Positions 34,819-44,171 are shown, numbered from the stretch's first letter. The stretch is DNA of 64,000 bases from JAUVPB01 sp965223695 (GCA_965223695.1 CBDCXJ010000041.1:13759-77758); one strand, 5' to 3'. The notes: generated from the letters alone by a model not told the origin. Numbers and translations are program-made.

Positions 34819-35733
34819 TCGCTTTCGTCGAGGCCCGAAGGGAGCGGTTCGGGGTCGAGCCGATCTGCCGCGTGTTGGAGATCGCCCCGTCCACCTATTA
34901 CTCGGCGAAGGCTAGGGGACCGTCTGTCCGCGCTGGGCGTGACGAGCAGCTCAAGCCGATGATCGCCCGCGTACACGAGAACAACTTCGGCGTGTACGGG
35001 GCCCGCAAGATCTGGGCGCAGCTCAACCGTGAAGGCACCCGTGTTGCGCGTTGCACGATCGAGCGGTTGATGCGCCAGCTCGGACTGCAAGGGGCTATCC
35101 GTGGGTCGCCCGCAGCGCACAACACGCGCTGATCAGGTGTCGCGTCGCCCGGCTGACCTCGTCGATCGTGACTTCACTGCGCCCGGGCCGAATCGGCTCT
35201 GGGTCGCCGATCTCACCTACGTCAGGACCTGGTCAGGCTTCGCGTACGTCGCTTTCGTCACCGACGCCTACAGCCGCCGGATTGTCGGCTGGAACGCCTC
35301 CCGCTCGTTGAAGAGCGACCTCGCCCTTAACGCCTTGGAACACGCAATCTGGGAACGCCAGCGACATAACCGGGACCTCGACGGGCTCGTCCACCACAGC
35401 GACCAGGGCGTCCAGTACCTCTCGATCCGCTACACCGAACGCCTCGCCGAGAACCACGTCGTCGGCTCGGTCGGCTCCAGGGGCGACAGCTACGACAACG
35501 CCCTCGCCGAATCAGTGATCGGCCTCTACAAGACCGAACTCGTCAGAAATCGCGGCCCCTGGAAAGGCCTCGACGACCTCGAGCTCGCCACCCTCGAATG
35601 GGTCGACTGGTACAACCACCGCCGCCTCCATGGCGAACTCGGACACGTCCCGCCCGCCGAACAGGAGACCAGCTACTACGCTCAACAACCCTCAACAACA
35701 AAGGCTGAGACTCAAACTAAACAGCCTGCGTAA
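34815..35733 (+). CDS. IS3-family DDE transposase OrfB, frameshifted
   Basis: About 305 residues if repaired. The N-terminal HTH_21-like part (FVEARRERFGVEPICRVLEI, NNFGVYGARKIWAQLNREG) is in one frame. The rve domain in the next frame holds the catalytic residues: Asp in LWVADLTYV, Asp in HHSDQGVQY and Glu in DNALAESVIGLYKTEL. The switch is at GGG 35103-35105; dropping one G gives IRGRPQRTTRADQ, the normal linker. It ends WVDWYNHRRLHGELGHVPPA. It would cut and join the IS ends in the interrupted glyoxalase gene. Confidence 0.85.
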
Positions 35734-35734
35734 A

Positions 35735-35749
35735 ACCCGGGGCGATTCA
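35735..35749 (-). repeat. Right terminal inverted repeat of the IS
   Basis: Complement of the left end over all 15 bases. The target copy GCC follows at 35750-35752. Confidence 0.93.
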
Positions 35750-36245
35750 GCCCATCGGGCGCCGTCTTCCTGCTCTTCCACGAGGTCAACGAAGACAGCG
35801 CGCGGAACCCGCCGCCAGGCGACGGAGCTATCCACTGGGTCGAGCTCCACAGCACCGACATCGACAAGGACGTCGAGTGGCTGACGAGCTCGTTCGGACT
35901 GAGCGCCGGCCCGATGGACATGCCCAACGGGGGCACCTACCACATCCTGAGCGATGGGGATACGCAGGTCGGCGGCGCCATGCAGGGCATGAACCCCGAC
36001 GCTCCTTCCCACTGGCTCGTGTGGATCGCGGTCGACGACGTCGACGCGTGCCTTGGCCGCATCAAGGCCGAGGGCGGGCAGGTCTTCAACGACCCGATGG
36101 ACATGGACGGCATCGGCCGGATGGCCGTCGCCGCTGACAACCAGGGCGCGGCGTTTGGCGTGATCACGCCCGCGGCGGCCTAGCCGAACCGGCCGACATC
36201 TGACTCGGTCGAGCCAGACGTGCGCGGCTTGACCGGGTCGGAGAT

Positions 36246-37751
36246 CTAGCGGATGCTCTGCCGGAAGCGAAAAACGTTGGTCGGGTCGTACTTGCGCTTG
36301 ATCGCCTTCAGGCGCCGGTAGTTCGACCCGTAGTAGGCGCGCTTCCAGCGCTTGAGCTCGGGGTCGATGTAGTTCTGGTACGCCGCGCCCGAGACGTGCG
36401 GGCGCATCGCGCGATGGAAGTCGTTGATCCAGGTCCGGTTGGCTCTTACGACCTGGGGCGTCGCGCCGCGATTCCAGAAGGCCAGGTACTGCATCGAGAA
36501 CAGCGCGTCACGATGGACGAATGCGGTGCTGCGCTTGCCGACCCGGTTGATCGCGCCGCCGTAAGAGTCGAACGTTATCCCACCCGATCCGAGTGCCGGG
36601 TTGCTCTGACGCGCCTCCACACCATCGATAAGCGCACGGATCGCGGCCGCCGAGAGGGGCCGCTTCGCATAGCCGGATTTCGCCCTGAAGGGACCGCGCT
36701 GCGTACCAGCCGCAGTGCTGCCTGGCTGGCAGAGCTCGAGCGAGCCGCAATTCGCCCAGTGGAAGACGGCGTCCATGTACGAGCGCGTCACGACTCTGAC
36801 CGTGGTCGGGGTTCCGGCGTTCGTCAATGGCTCGAGCAGCGCTATCAGCTGTGCCTCGGTCCCGAAGAACTGTCCCGACGAGCCGATGTTCGGCTGCGCG
36901 GAGCCCTTGCTCAGGCCCATGACCGAGAACAGTTCATCCGGGGCGTGTGGTGCAAAGGCCTGCCACGCCTCGATTGCAACCGCGGCCTGCTCCCAGGGCC
37001 AGCGAATCCGAAACGTCGCAACGTCGCTGACAGGATGGACGCGAAACGTGAGGTCGGTGACGATGCCGAAGTTGCCGCCGCCTCCACCCTTGAGTGCCCA
37101 GAGGAGATCCGCGTTCTCGGTGTCGCTGCAGCGAACGCGCCTCCCCGCGGCGGTCACCATTGTCGCCGCGAGGATGTTGTCGCAGGTCAGGCCGAGCTTG
37201 CGCGACGAGAATCCGTGACCGCCGCCGAGTGCAAGGCCTGCGATTCCCACCGTGGGGCAGGAGCCGCCAGGAATCGTGATGCCGTGCTCCCAGAGCGCGG
37301 CGTAGACGTTGATCAGGCGGCCGCCGGCGCCGACGCGTGCGGTGCCAGCATCGACGTCGACGTCGATCTGATCAAGGCGGCCGACATCGATGATCAGTCC
37401 ACGCGTCGTCGAGTACCCGCCGTAGCTGTGCCCGCCGCTTCGCGCAGCGATGCGAACGTCGTGGCGGCGGGCCCAGCGCACGGCCTTGCGCACGTCGGCA
37501 ACGCTCTCGCAGAGAGCAACGCCGAGGGGGCGGACGGCGTCGAAGCGTGAGTTGAACACCCGCCGCGCGCCCCGGTAGCCCCTTTCGCCGCGAGCCAGGA
37601 CATCGCCGGCGAGACTCCGTCGCAGCTGCCGCAACCGGCGGCCCGGCGCAGCCCACGCAACGGCGCTTCCGCCCGCTGCAAGTGCCACGCCCGCGCCCAG
37701 TACCAGCCGGCCGGAGCGCGCGAGCAGCGTCCTTCGATCAAAGCGTTCCAA
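36246..37751 (-). CDS. Secreted FAD-dependent oxidase, berberine-bridge-enzyme type
   Basis: A 501-residue BBE-like oxidase. The N-terminus FDRRTLLARSGRLVLGAG has the twin-arginine and hydrophobic layout of a Tat signal, so export of the folded flavoprotein is likely. The FAD domain shows AARSGGHSYGGYSTTRG, where His108 would link to the 8-alpha position. GSCPTVGIAGLALGGGHGF carries Cys165 at the 6-S-cysteinyl position, pointing to bicovalent FAD. It ends YDPTNVFRFRQSI, the conserved BBE tail. Substrates of bacterial members are sugars, alkaloid-like or polyketide compounds. It stands alone, 44 bases downstream of the MFS gene on the same strand. Confidence 0.9.
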   Translation of the reverse strand: MERFDRRTLLARSGRLVLGAGVALAAGGSAVAWAAPGRRLRQLRRSLAGDVLARGERGYRGARRVFNSRFDAVRPLGVALCESVADVRKAVRWARRHDVRIAARSGGHSYGGYSTTRGLIIDVGRLDQIDVDVDAGTARVGAGGRLINVYAALWEHGITIPGGSCPTVGIAGLALGGGHGFSSRKLGLTCDNILAATMVTAAGRRVRCSDTENADLLWALKGGGGGNFGIVTDLTFRVHPVSDVATFRIRWPWEQAAVAIEAWQAFAPHAPDELFSVMGLSKGSAQPNIGSSGQFFGTEAQLIALLEPLTNAGTPTTVRVVTRSYMDAVFHWANCGSLELCQPGSTAAGTQRGPFRAKSGYAKRPLSAAAIRALIDGVEARQSNPALGSGGITFDSYGGAINRVGKRSTAFVHRDALFSMQYLAFWNRGATPQVVRANRTWINDFHRAMRPHVSGAAYQNYIDPELKRWKRAYYGSNYRRLKAIKRKYDPTNVFRFRQSIR

Positions 37752-37795
37752 GCCTGGCCAGCTTAGTCCCGGGTCTTGCCGACCCTCTTTCGACG

Positions 37796-39073
37796 CTAGC
37801 CGCTCTGCGACGGGTCGCGCGAACCCCAGCGCGTGACGGCCACCAAGACGCCACTCAATGCGGTCAGCCCCGCAACCAGCGCGATAGCGCCACCGTTCGA
37901 GACGGCGTCCGCGACAAAACCAACGAGCAGCGCGCCGACGACGAAGCCTAAGTCGCGCCAGAAGCGGTAGACGCCAACGCTCTGGGCTCGATCGACGGGC
38001 GGGACAACATCTGACACCGCCGCGATCAGCGTCGGGTACACGAGCGCGGTGCCGAGCCCCAGGAGAACGGCGGCGAGCAGCGAGGGCTCGAACGCGCCGC
38101 CGCCGGCGACGAGCACGGCGAGCGCTCCCGCCTGAACGAGCATGCCGAGCGTGATGAGGGGCTTGCGCCCCGTGTGGTCAGAGAGCCAGCCTGTGCCGAG
38201 CTGGGCGACTCCCCAGACGGCCGGGTAGACGGCGGCGACGACGGCAATCTGGCGCACACTCCCGCCCTCCGCTGCGAGGTAGAGCGGGGCGAGCCCCCAG
38301 GCGAGGGCGTCATTGAGGTTGTTGACGAGCCCTGCTTGCGAGCAGGCGCGCAGCACGGGGTTGCGGAGCGTGACGTACGCGAACGACGACCGCAGCGGCT
38401 GGACCTCGGCCCGGCCGTGGTCGCGCTGCTCGAGCGCGACGTGCTCGCGTGTGTCACGCACGAACACGAGGGCCGTGATCAGACCGACAGCGGCGATCGC
38501 GGCCGCGGCGACCCACACGAGCGTTCTCGGCGCGAAGCTCGCCGCGAGCGCACCCGTGACGAACGCGGCGACGGCGACACCGACGTACCCGGCCGACTCG
38601 TTGAGCCCAAGTGCGAGCCCGCGCCGACGGGGCCCGACGAGATCGATCTTCATGACGACCGTCATCGACCAGGCCAATCCCTGGCTGGCGCCGAGGAAGA
38701 GGTTGGCGACGACGATCAGAGACCAGCTCGGCGCGAGCCCGATCAGCAGCGGTACCGGCAAGGCGAGCGCCCAGCCGAGGAGGAGAACCCGCTTGCGGCC
38801 GCTCTGCTCCGCGAGCTTGCCAGAGACGAGGTTGGAGAGCGCTTTCGCGGCGCCGAACGCGAGGATGAACGAGAGAATCGCTCCGCGGGAGGTGAGCCCG
38901 AACTCGTCCTCGCCGATGAGAGGAAGCACCGTGCGCTCGAGGCCGACCATCGCGCCGACGAGCGCGTTCAGGCCCACGAGCAGGGTGAACTGTGCGCCGT
39001 TCTCTCGCAGGCCGAGCCGAACCGCGTTGCTGTCCGGCGGGGCGCGCCTAGCCCTCGCCCCGGCGTGGGTCAC
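37796..39073 (-). CDS. Major facilitator superfamily transporter
   Basis: A 425-residue MFS protein with about 12 predicted membrane segments. The loop between TM2 and TM3 reads SGKLAEQSGRKRVLLLG, and the equivalent in the second half is TGWLSDHTGRKPLITLG, both MFS signatures. ATG 39073 overlaps the stop of the upstream metallo-hydrolase by 4 bases, so the two are coupled. The neighbouring persulfide-dioxygenase-like enzyme and LysR gene hint at export of a sulfur compound such as sulfite or thiosulfate; this is inference from context. Confidence 0.9.
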   Translation of the reverse strand: MTHAGARARRAPPDSNAVRLGLRENGAQFTLLVGLNALVGAMVGLERTVLPLIGEDEFGLTSRGAILSFILAFGAAKALSNLVSGKLAEQSGRKRVLLLGWALALPVPLLIGLAPSWSLIVVANLFLGASQGLAWSMTVVMKIDLVGPRRRGLALGLNESAGYVGVAVAAFVTGALAASFAPRTLVWVAAAAIAAVGLITALVFVRDTREHVALEQRDHGRAEVQPLRSSFAYVTLRNPVLRACSQAGLVNNLNDALAWGLAPLYLAAEGGSVRQIAVVAAVYPAVWGVAQLGTGWLSDHTGRKPLITLGMLVQAGALAVLVAGGGAFEPSLLAAVLLGLGTALVYPTLIAAVSDVVPPVDRAQSVGVYRFWRDLGFVVGALLVGFVADAVSNGGAIALVAGLTALSGVLVAVTRWGSRDPSQSG

Positions 39074-39837
39074 GCCATGCGGCGCTCGGCCAGATCGGCG
39101 TCGACGCCCGCGAGGTTCGCCGCGATGATCTCGGCTTGGCGCGCCGGAGCGGCAGGCGTGTCGGCCAGCAGGGCCGCGGCGAACTCGTCCTCGTTGTCGA
39201 ATGCCACGGCCGGGTTGTGGCGGCGCTCGAACCCGATCGACGAGAAGGGGTTAGCCGAGAGTTGGCGGCCGCAGACGGAGCCGCCGTAGTGGCTCGGATA
39301 GACGAGAACGTGATCGGGCAGCTCCAGCAGCGCGGCGATCGATGAGAAGGACTGCCGTGCGCGCAGCTCGGGCTCGCCGGCCGCATGGAGGTCGGGCCGC
39401 CCAACATCGCCCACGAGCAGCGAGTCACCGCTGAACACGAGCCAGGGCTCGGCCGAGCGCCGACCGTCGCTGACGATGTAGGCATGGTGCGCAGGTGCGT
39501 GGCCCGGCGTCGCCAACGCGCGCACGGACGTGTTCCCCAGCTCAACGACCTCGCCGTCGTCGAGCTCCACGCAGTCGAAGTCCACGCCCGCTCCAGCCGG
39601 CACGTAGGCGGTCGCGCCCGTGGCGCGGACCAGCTGCGGAAGTCCGGAGACGTGATCGGCCTGGACGTGCGTTTCGAACACTGCAACGATCGGGGCGCCG
39701 GAGCGCTGGGCGGCGGCCAGGTAGTCGTCGACCAGCTCGCCGTGCGGATCAACGACGGCGAGCGTCGAACAGCTCATGCAGCCGAACAGGAAGCTGGCGC
39801 ATGCGGTGTCGTCGTTCAGGAAGGGACGGAGGATCAT
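39070..39837 (-). CDS. MBL-fold hydrolase, persulfide dioxygenase (ETHE1)-like
   Basis: A 255-residue metallo-beta-lactamase-fold enzyme. Ligands are seen in ETHVQADHVSG (His57, Asp61, His62), TPGHAPAHHAY, VFSGDSLLVGDVGRPDL and YPSHYGGSVCGR. The GDVGRPDL and PSHYGGSVCG segments are characteristic of the ETHE1/persulfide dioxygenase group rather than glyoxalase II. It would oxidise glutathione- or mycothiol-persulfide to sulfite. It is first in a two-gene operon with the MFS transporter and divergent from a LysR regulator. A rhodanese domain is absent. Confidence 0.87.
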   Translation of the reverse strand: MILRPFLNDDTACASFLFGCMSCSTLAVVDPHGELVDDYLAAAQRSGAPIVAVFETHVQADHVSGLPQLVRATGATAYVPAGAGVDFDCVELDDGEVVELGNTSVRALATPGHAPAHHAYIVSDGRRSAEPWLVFSGDSLLVGDVGRPDLHAAGEPELRARQSFSSIAALLELPDHVLVYPSHYGGSVCGRQLSANPFSSIGFERRHNPAVAFDNEDEFAAALLADTPAAPARQAEIIAANLAGVDADLAERRMA

Positions 39838-39927
39838 GACGGCCTCCTAGCCTGGGCTCGTTCTCACCGAAGGCTAGGACGCGCGGTACCATTGGGCAAG
39901 ACGAAGTTAACAATGTGACCTATCGTC
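39838..39927. promoter_or_regulatory. Divergent control region with inverted repeat
   Basis: The 90 bases between the MBL and LysR genes hold an inverted repeat CCTAGCC (39846-39852) and GGCTAGG (39872-39878), spaced by 19 bases. An ATTG...CAAT pair lies near the LysR start. LysR regulators usually bind such dyads in divergent regions, so this is a candidate operator; the link is inference. Confidence 0.45.
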
Positions 39928-40878
39928 TTGAGCGATACCTCGCTTTCACTTATCTGGGACTGGACGCGGCTGCGGCTGCTCGTTGAGATCGAGCGCAACG
40001 GAAGCGTCTCGGCGGCTGCCCGCGAGCTCGGCATCGGCCAGCCGAGCGCAAGCTCGCACCTGCGAACGCTCGAGCGCTCGGCCGGGCAGCGGCTCGTCGA
40101 GCGCAGCGGCCGCGGGAGCACGCTCACCGAGGCAGGGCGCGTGCTCGCCACTCACGCGGCACAGGCAATCGCGACGCTCAACACGGGCGAGGAAGAGCTC
40201 CGTGCGCTCGCCGGTCTCAACGGCGGCACGATCCACATCGGAGCCTCGTCGACGCCGGGGATCTACCTCCTTCCCGATACGCTCGGATGCTTCCGAAGCG
40301 ACCATCCCAACGTCGGCGTCGAAGTCGAGATCGCATCGAGTGGAGAGATTCTCGAGCGTCTGCTCGCTGGCGGCGTCCAGCTCGCGCTCGTCGGTGAGAC
40401 TGCGACGGACGATCGCATCCGCCTCGAGCCCTTCCTCGACGACGAGATCGTGGGGATCGCGCCCCCGGGCACGTTCAGGCTGAAGGCCGGCAGGGTTCGG
40501 CCGAGCGAGCTGGCCGACCACAAGCTGCTCGTCCGCTCCGTGGGGTCGAGCACGCGCCGCGTCACCGACGCCGCCCTCGCGCGCGCGGGCGCGCGCGCGG
40601 CAAGCACCTGGGAGCTCGACTCGAGCGAAGCGATCAAGCGTGCCGCACGCGCCGGCCTCGGGTACGCATTCTTGTCCCGCTACGCGGTGGTCGAAGAGGT
40701 CGAGCGTGGCGACCTCGAGGTCTTCCGGCTGGCGGGCTCGGCCAGGATGACCCGGACACTCTGCATCGCACACCTCGCGCGCCGTCCTCTGTCGCCGAGT
40801 GAGAAGGGCTTCCTTGCGACCCTGACACGCTGCTGCCGTAAGGACGCTGAGTATGCCGCCGCCTGCCTGGCGCGATAG
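39928..40878 (+). CDS. LysR-family transcriptional regulator
   Basis: A 316-residue LysR regulator. The N-terminal winged helix reads LRLLVEIERNGSVSAAAREL followed by GIGQPSASSHLRTLERSAGQ. The effector domain (about residues 95-300) has the usual NGGTIHIGASSTPGIYLLP opening. The only plausible start is TTG 39928. It lies divergent from the MBL/MFS operon, which it may control, sensing a sulfur metabolite. The next gene (selO) follows 12 bases later on the same strand and could be co-transcribed. Confidence 0.9.
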   Translation: MSDTSLSLIWDWTRLRLLVEIERNGSVSAAARELGIGQPSASSHLRTLERSAGQRLVERSGRGSTLTEAGRVLATHAAQAIATLNTGEEELRALAGLNGGTIHIGASSTPGIYLLPDTLGCFRSDHPNVGVEVEIASSGEILERLLAGGVQLALVGETATDDRIRLEPFLDDEIVGIAPPGTFRLKAGRVRPSELADHKLLVRSVGSSTRRVTDAALARAGARAASTWELDSSEAIKRAARAGLGYAFLSRYAVVEEVERGDLEVFRLAGSARMTRTLCIAHLARRPLSPSEKGFLATLTRCCRKDAEYAAACLAR

Positions 40879-40890
40879 CGTCGCACTGCC

Positions 40891-42381
40891 GTGACCACAC
40901 TGAATGCATCCGCGACGCTCTTCGAGTTCGACAACTCGTTTGCCCGCGACATGAGCGAGCTCTACGTCGACTGGCATGCGACGCCGGTAGCCGATCCCGA
41001 GCTCGTCGCCCTCAACACGGATCTGGCGCTCGAGCTCGGCGCTGACCCGGTCGCCCTGGAGGCGGATGAAGGGGTGGCCGCCCTGGCCGGAGCCGCTATT
41101 CCGCAAGATGCCGCGCCGCTCGCGATGGCCTACGCCGGTCATCAGTTCGGGGGCTTCTCGCCTCGGCTCGGCGACGGTCGGGCGTTGTTGCTCGGCGAGG
41201 TGACCGACAGCAACGGCCGTCGTCGCGACATTCATCTGAAGGGGTCAGGTCGCACGCCGTTTGCCCGCGGCGGGGATGGCAAGGCCGCGCTGGGGCCGAT
41301 GCTGCGCGAGTACGTGATCGCCGAGGCCATGCACGCGCTCGGGATCCCGACAACGCGAGCGCTTGCGGTGGTCACCACCGGGGAGCAGGTCTCGCGCGAG
41401 GGGCTCCCACCGGGCGCGGTCCTCGCGCGCGTGGCGTCCAGCCATCTGCGTGTGGGCACGTTCGAGTACGCGGCACACCTGCCCGATCCCGACGTGCTGG
41501 CGAAGCTTCTCGCCTATTCGATCAGCCGCCATCACCCGGCCGCCGCCGGGGCGCCCGAGCCGTACCTCGCGTTTTTCGACGCCGTCGTCGAGTCGCAAGC
41601 GTCGCTCGTAGCCAGCTGGATGCTCGTCGGGTTCATCCACGGCGTCATGAACACCGACAACATGACGATCTCGGGCGAGACGATCGACTACGGGCCATGC
41701 GCATTCATGGACAGCTACGACCCGGCAACGGTGTTCAGCTCGATCGATCAGCACGGCCGCTATGCGTACGGCAACCAACCGAGCGTGGCCCAGTGGAACC
41801 TCGCCCGACTGGCCGAGACGCTGCTGCCGTTGAGCGACTCCGATCCCGAGGCCGCTGTCGAGGCTGCCACGACGACGCTCTCGACCTTCCCCGACCGCTA
41901 CCACGGCTACTGGGCCGATGGCATGCGCGACAAGCTCGGGCTCGAGCGCGAAGACCCCGACGATTGCGACCTGTTCGCCGGGCTGCTCGAGCGCCTTCGT
42001 AGCGAGAGCGCCGACTACACGACGAGCTTCCGTGCGCTCGCCGATTCGCTTCGAGGCGACGAGCGAACGGTGCGCTCCATGTTCGCGGACTGGTCGGCGC
42101 TCGAGGCCTGGTCGGCGCGGTGGCGGGCCCGGCTCGCAGACGAGGGCCGTGATCCTCTCGAGGCGGCGACGGCGATGGACGGCGTCAACCCGATCCACAT
42201 CGCCCGAAACCACCTCGTGGAAGACGCCCTCGACGCCGCGAATGGCGGCGATACGGCTCCCTTCCACGCATTGCTTCAGGTGGTTACCGACCCCTTCGAT
42301 AAGCGCCCCGGCCTCGAGCGCTTCACGGAGCCCGCAGACGAGTCGTTCGCGACGAGCTTCCGCACCTACTGCGGGACGTAG
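40891..42381 (+). CDS. selO: Protein adenylyltransferase SelO (YdiU/UPF0061)
   Basis: A 496-residue SelO pseudokinase that transfers AMP from ATP to protein hydroxyls. The family blocks AYAGHQFGGFSPRLGDGRAL, HLKGSGRTPFARGGDGKAAL, SSHLRVGTFEYAA and FIHGVMNTDNMTISGETIDY are all present. The last of these includes the metal-binding Asn/Asp region. The protein ends TYCGT, keeping the near-terminal cysteine seen in many bacterial members. GTG 40891 follows the LysR gene closely. In E. coli this enzyme is linked to redox stress; the local role is unknown. Confidence 0.95.
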   Translation: MTTLNASATLFEFDNSFARDMSELYVDWHATPVADPELVALNTDLALELGADPVALEADEGVAALAGAAIPQDAAPLAMAYAGHQFGGFSPRLGDGRALLLGEVTDSNGRRRDIHLKGSGRTPFARGGDGKAALGPMLREYVIAEAMHALGIPTTRALAVVTTGEQVSREGLPPGAVLARVASSHLRVGTFEYAAHLPDPDVLAKLLAYSISRHHPAAAGAPEPYLAFFDAVVESQASLVASWMLVGFIHGVMNTDNMTISGETIDYGPCAFMDSYDPATVFSSIDQHGRYAYGNQPSVAQWNLARLAETLLPLSDSDPEAAVEAATTTLSTFPDRYHGYWADGMRDKLGLEREDPDDCDLFAGLLERLRSESADYTTSFRALADSLRGDERTVRSMFADWSALEAWSARWRARLADEGRDPLEAATAMDGVNPIHIARNHLVEDALDAANGGDTAPFHALLQVVTDPFDKRPGLERFTEPADESFATSFRTYCGT

Positions 42382-42406
42382 CCCCGTCACCTACTCTCCA
42401 GCAGTT

Positions 42407-42421
42407 GCCGCCTCGGGCGGC
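42407..42421. terminator. Hairpin after selO
   Basis: GCCGCC, loop TCG, GGCGGC: a perfect 6-bp stem 26 bases past the selO stop and 45 before fhs. There is no T tract. It may end the LysR-selO transcript. Confidence 0.4.
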
Positions 42422-42465
42422 ACCCGCGAGCTCATTCGAACCCTTCAAACTGGAGCGCTAGCGCC

Positions 42466-44133
42466 ATGGCCGCCACGGTTCCCTCGAATCTCGACATCGC
42501 TCAGGCGCACACGCTCGAGCCCATCACCGCGATCGCCGACCGCTACGGGCTCGATGAAGACGAGGTCGACGCCTACGGCAAGTACAAGGCGAAGGTCGGC
42601 CTGTCGCTGATCGAACGACTCGCCGATCGACCCGACGCGAAGCTCGTCTGCGTCAGCGCCGTCACTCCGACGAAGGCCGGTGAAGGCAAGACCACCACCT
42701 CGGTCTCGCTGACCCAGGGACTCGGAAAGATCGGTCGCAACCCGGTGCTGTGTCTTCGCGAGCCGTCACTCGGCCCCGTGTTTGGCATCAAGGGTGGAGC
42801 GGCGGGCGGCGGCTATGCGCAGGTCGTGCCGATGGAGGATCTCAACCTGCACTTCACGGGCGACATCCACGCTATCGGTGCGGCCAACAACCTCCTGGCG
42901 GCCGCTCTTGAGGCGCATCTGCTTCACGGGAACGTGCTCGGGATCGATCCCATGACGATCGGCTGGCGTCGCTGCGTCGACATGAACGACCGCGCGCTTC
43001 GCCAGCTCGTCGTCGGCATTGGTGGCCGGGCCAACGGGTACCCGCGCGAGACGGGATTCGACATCACCGCCGCCTCCGAGGTCATGGCGATCGTCGCGGT
43101 TGCCTCGGACCTGCAGGACATGAGGCGTCGCCTGGGCGAGATCACGGTTGGCTACACGTCCGAGGGTGAGCCCGTGACCGCCGACGATCTCCAGGCGGGA
43201 GGGGCGATGGCCGTGATCCTCAAGGAGGCGCTAAAGCCGAACCTGATCCAGACCCTCGAGGGCCAGGCCTGCCTGATGCACGGCGGGCCGTTCGCCAACA
43301 TCGCCCACGGCAACAACTCGCTCGTCGCCGATCGCGTCGCCCTGAAGCTCGGTGACATCGTCGTGACCGAGAGCGGATTCGGGTCGGACATGGGAATGGA
43401 GAAGTTCCTCAACATCGTTTGCCGGATGGGCGGCCTGGCGCCGAGCGCGGTCGTGGTTGTGGCAACGGTGCGGGCACTCAAGCATCACGCGGGAGACCCC
43501 AAGGGCGAGCTCGATGCGGTCGAGCGCGGCGCCGCGAACCTCGGCAAGCACATCGGGATCGTCAAGGAGTTCGGGCTCGAGCCCGTCGTGGCCGTCAACC
43601 GACGGCCAGAGGACACGGACGAAGAATGCGAGCTCGTCCGACGTCTGGCGCTCGAGCAGGGAGCCTTCGCCGCCGAGAACAACGAAGCCTTCGCCCGCGG
43701 CGGCGACGGCGCGACAGAGCTCGCGGAGGCCGTCGCCGAGGCATGCGACCAACCCAACCGCTTCGAGCATCTCTACCCACTCGATGCGCCGATCACCACC
43801 AAGATCGAGACGATTGCCCGGCGCGTCTACGGCGCAGGCAACGTGAGCTTCGCCCCGGCCGCCCAGAAGCAGATGGAGACCTTCACCGCGACCGGCCTCG
43901 ACAAGCTGCCGATCTGCATGGCCAAGACGCACCTCTCACTCAGCCACGACCCGGCGCTCGTCAACGCGCCCGCGGGCTTCGACCTACCAGTGCGCGATCT
44001 GCGCGCGTACACGGGCGCGGGCTGGTTGGTCGCGCTGTGCGGCGACATGATGACGATGCCCGGTCTCGGTGTGTCGCCCGCGCTGCAGCAGGTCGACATC
44101 GACGAGAGCGGTCGGACCGTCGGGCTGTTCTAG
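42466..44133 (+). CDS. fhs: Formate-tetrahydrofolate ligase
   Basis: A 555-residue ligase that makes 10-formyl-tetrahydrofolate from formate, ATP and THF. The ATP loop is TPTKAGEGKTTT (residues 67-78). EPSLGPVFGIKGGAAGGGYA and QVVPMEDLNLHFTGD are the family's folate/active-site signature. The protein is full length and ends in the expected VDIDESGRTVGLF. It stands alone on the forward strand. In this neighbourhood it could recycle one-carbon units released by the demethylase-like flavoproteins, but it is also a general housekeeping enzyme. Confidence 0.97.
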   Translation: MAATVPSNLDIAQAHTLEPITAIADRYGLDEDEVDAYGKYKAKVGLSLIERLADRPDAKLVCVSAVTPTKAGEGKTTTSVSLTQGLGKIGRNPVLCLREPSLGPVFGIKGGAAGGGYAQVVPMEDLNLHFTGDIHAIGAANNLLAAALEAHLLHGNVLGIDPMTIGWRRCVDMNDRALRQLVVGIGGRANGYPRETGFDITAASEVMAIVAVASDLQDMRRRLGEITVGYTSEGEPVTADDLQAGGAMAVILKEALKPNLIQTLEGQACLMHGGPFANIAHGNNSLVADRVALKLGDIVVTESGFGSDMGMEKFLNIVCRMGGLAPSAVVVVATVRALKHHAGDPKGELDAVERGAANLGKHIGIVKEFGLEPVVAVNRRPEDTDEECELVRRLALEQGAFAAENNEAFARGGDGATELAEAVAEACDQPNRFEHLYPLDAPITTKIETIARRVYGAGNVSFAPAAQKQMETFTATGLDKLPICMAKTHLSLSHDPALVNAPAGFDLPVRDLRAYTGAGWLVALCGDMMTMPGLGVSPALQQVDIDESGRTVGLF

Positions 44134-44171
44134 GCTCGCGGCCGACGATCGACCGGTTCGCCGGAAGCCGG

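Larger units (their letters stand above)
34435..35749 (+). mobile_element. IS3-family insertion sequence (1315 bp)
   Basis: A complete element with perfect 15-bp terminal inverted repeats (TGAATCGCCCCGGGT at 34435-34449 and its complement at 35735-35749). The ends are 5'-TGA and TCA-3', as expected for IS3. It is flanked by a 3-bp direct repeat GCC (34432-34434 and 35750-35752). It carries two overlapping ORFs coding for a helix-turn-helix OrfA and a DDE transposase OrfB. Each ORF contains a single extra base, so it is inactive as written unless those are sequence errors. Confidence 0.93.
34110..36183 (+). pseudogene. Two-domain VOC (glyoxalase-like) gene interrupted by an IS element
   Basis: The 5' part (34110-34434, GTG start) encodes FCWHGIITSDIEKASAFYTD and LRIEDVDAGVEAAVANGGKV. 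The 3' part (35753-36183) encodes AIHWVELHSTDIDKDVEWL and WLVWIAVDDVDACLGRIKAE. Removing the element at 34435-35749 and one 3-base target copy restores a continuous frame of 251 residues, reading AVASPSGAVFLLF across the junction. The intact protein would have two VOC modules, like many actinobacterial antibiotic-resistance or hydroxylase-accessory proteins. As it stands the first half is cut short by a stop inside the IS. Confidence 0.85.
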
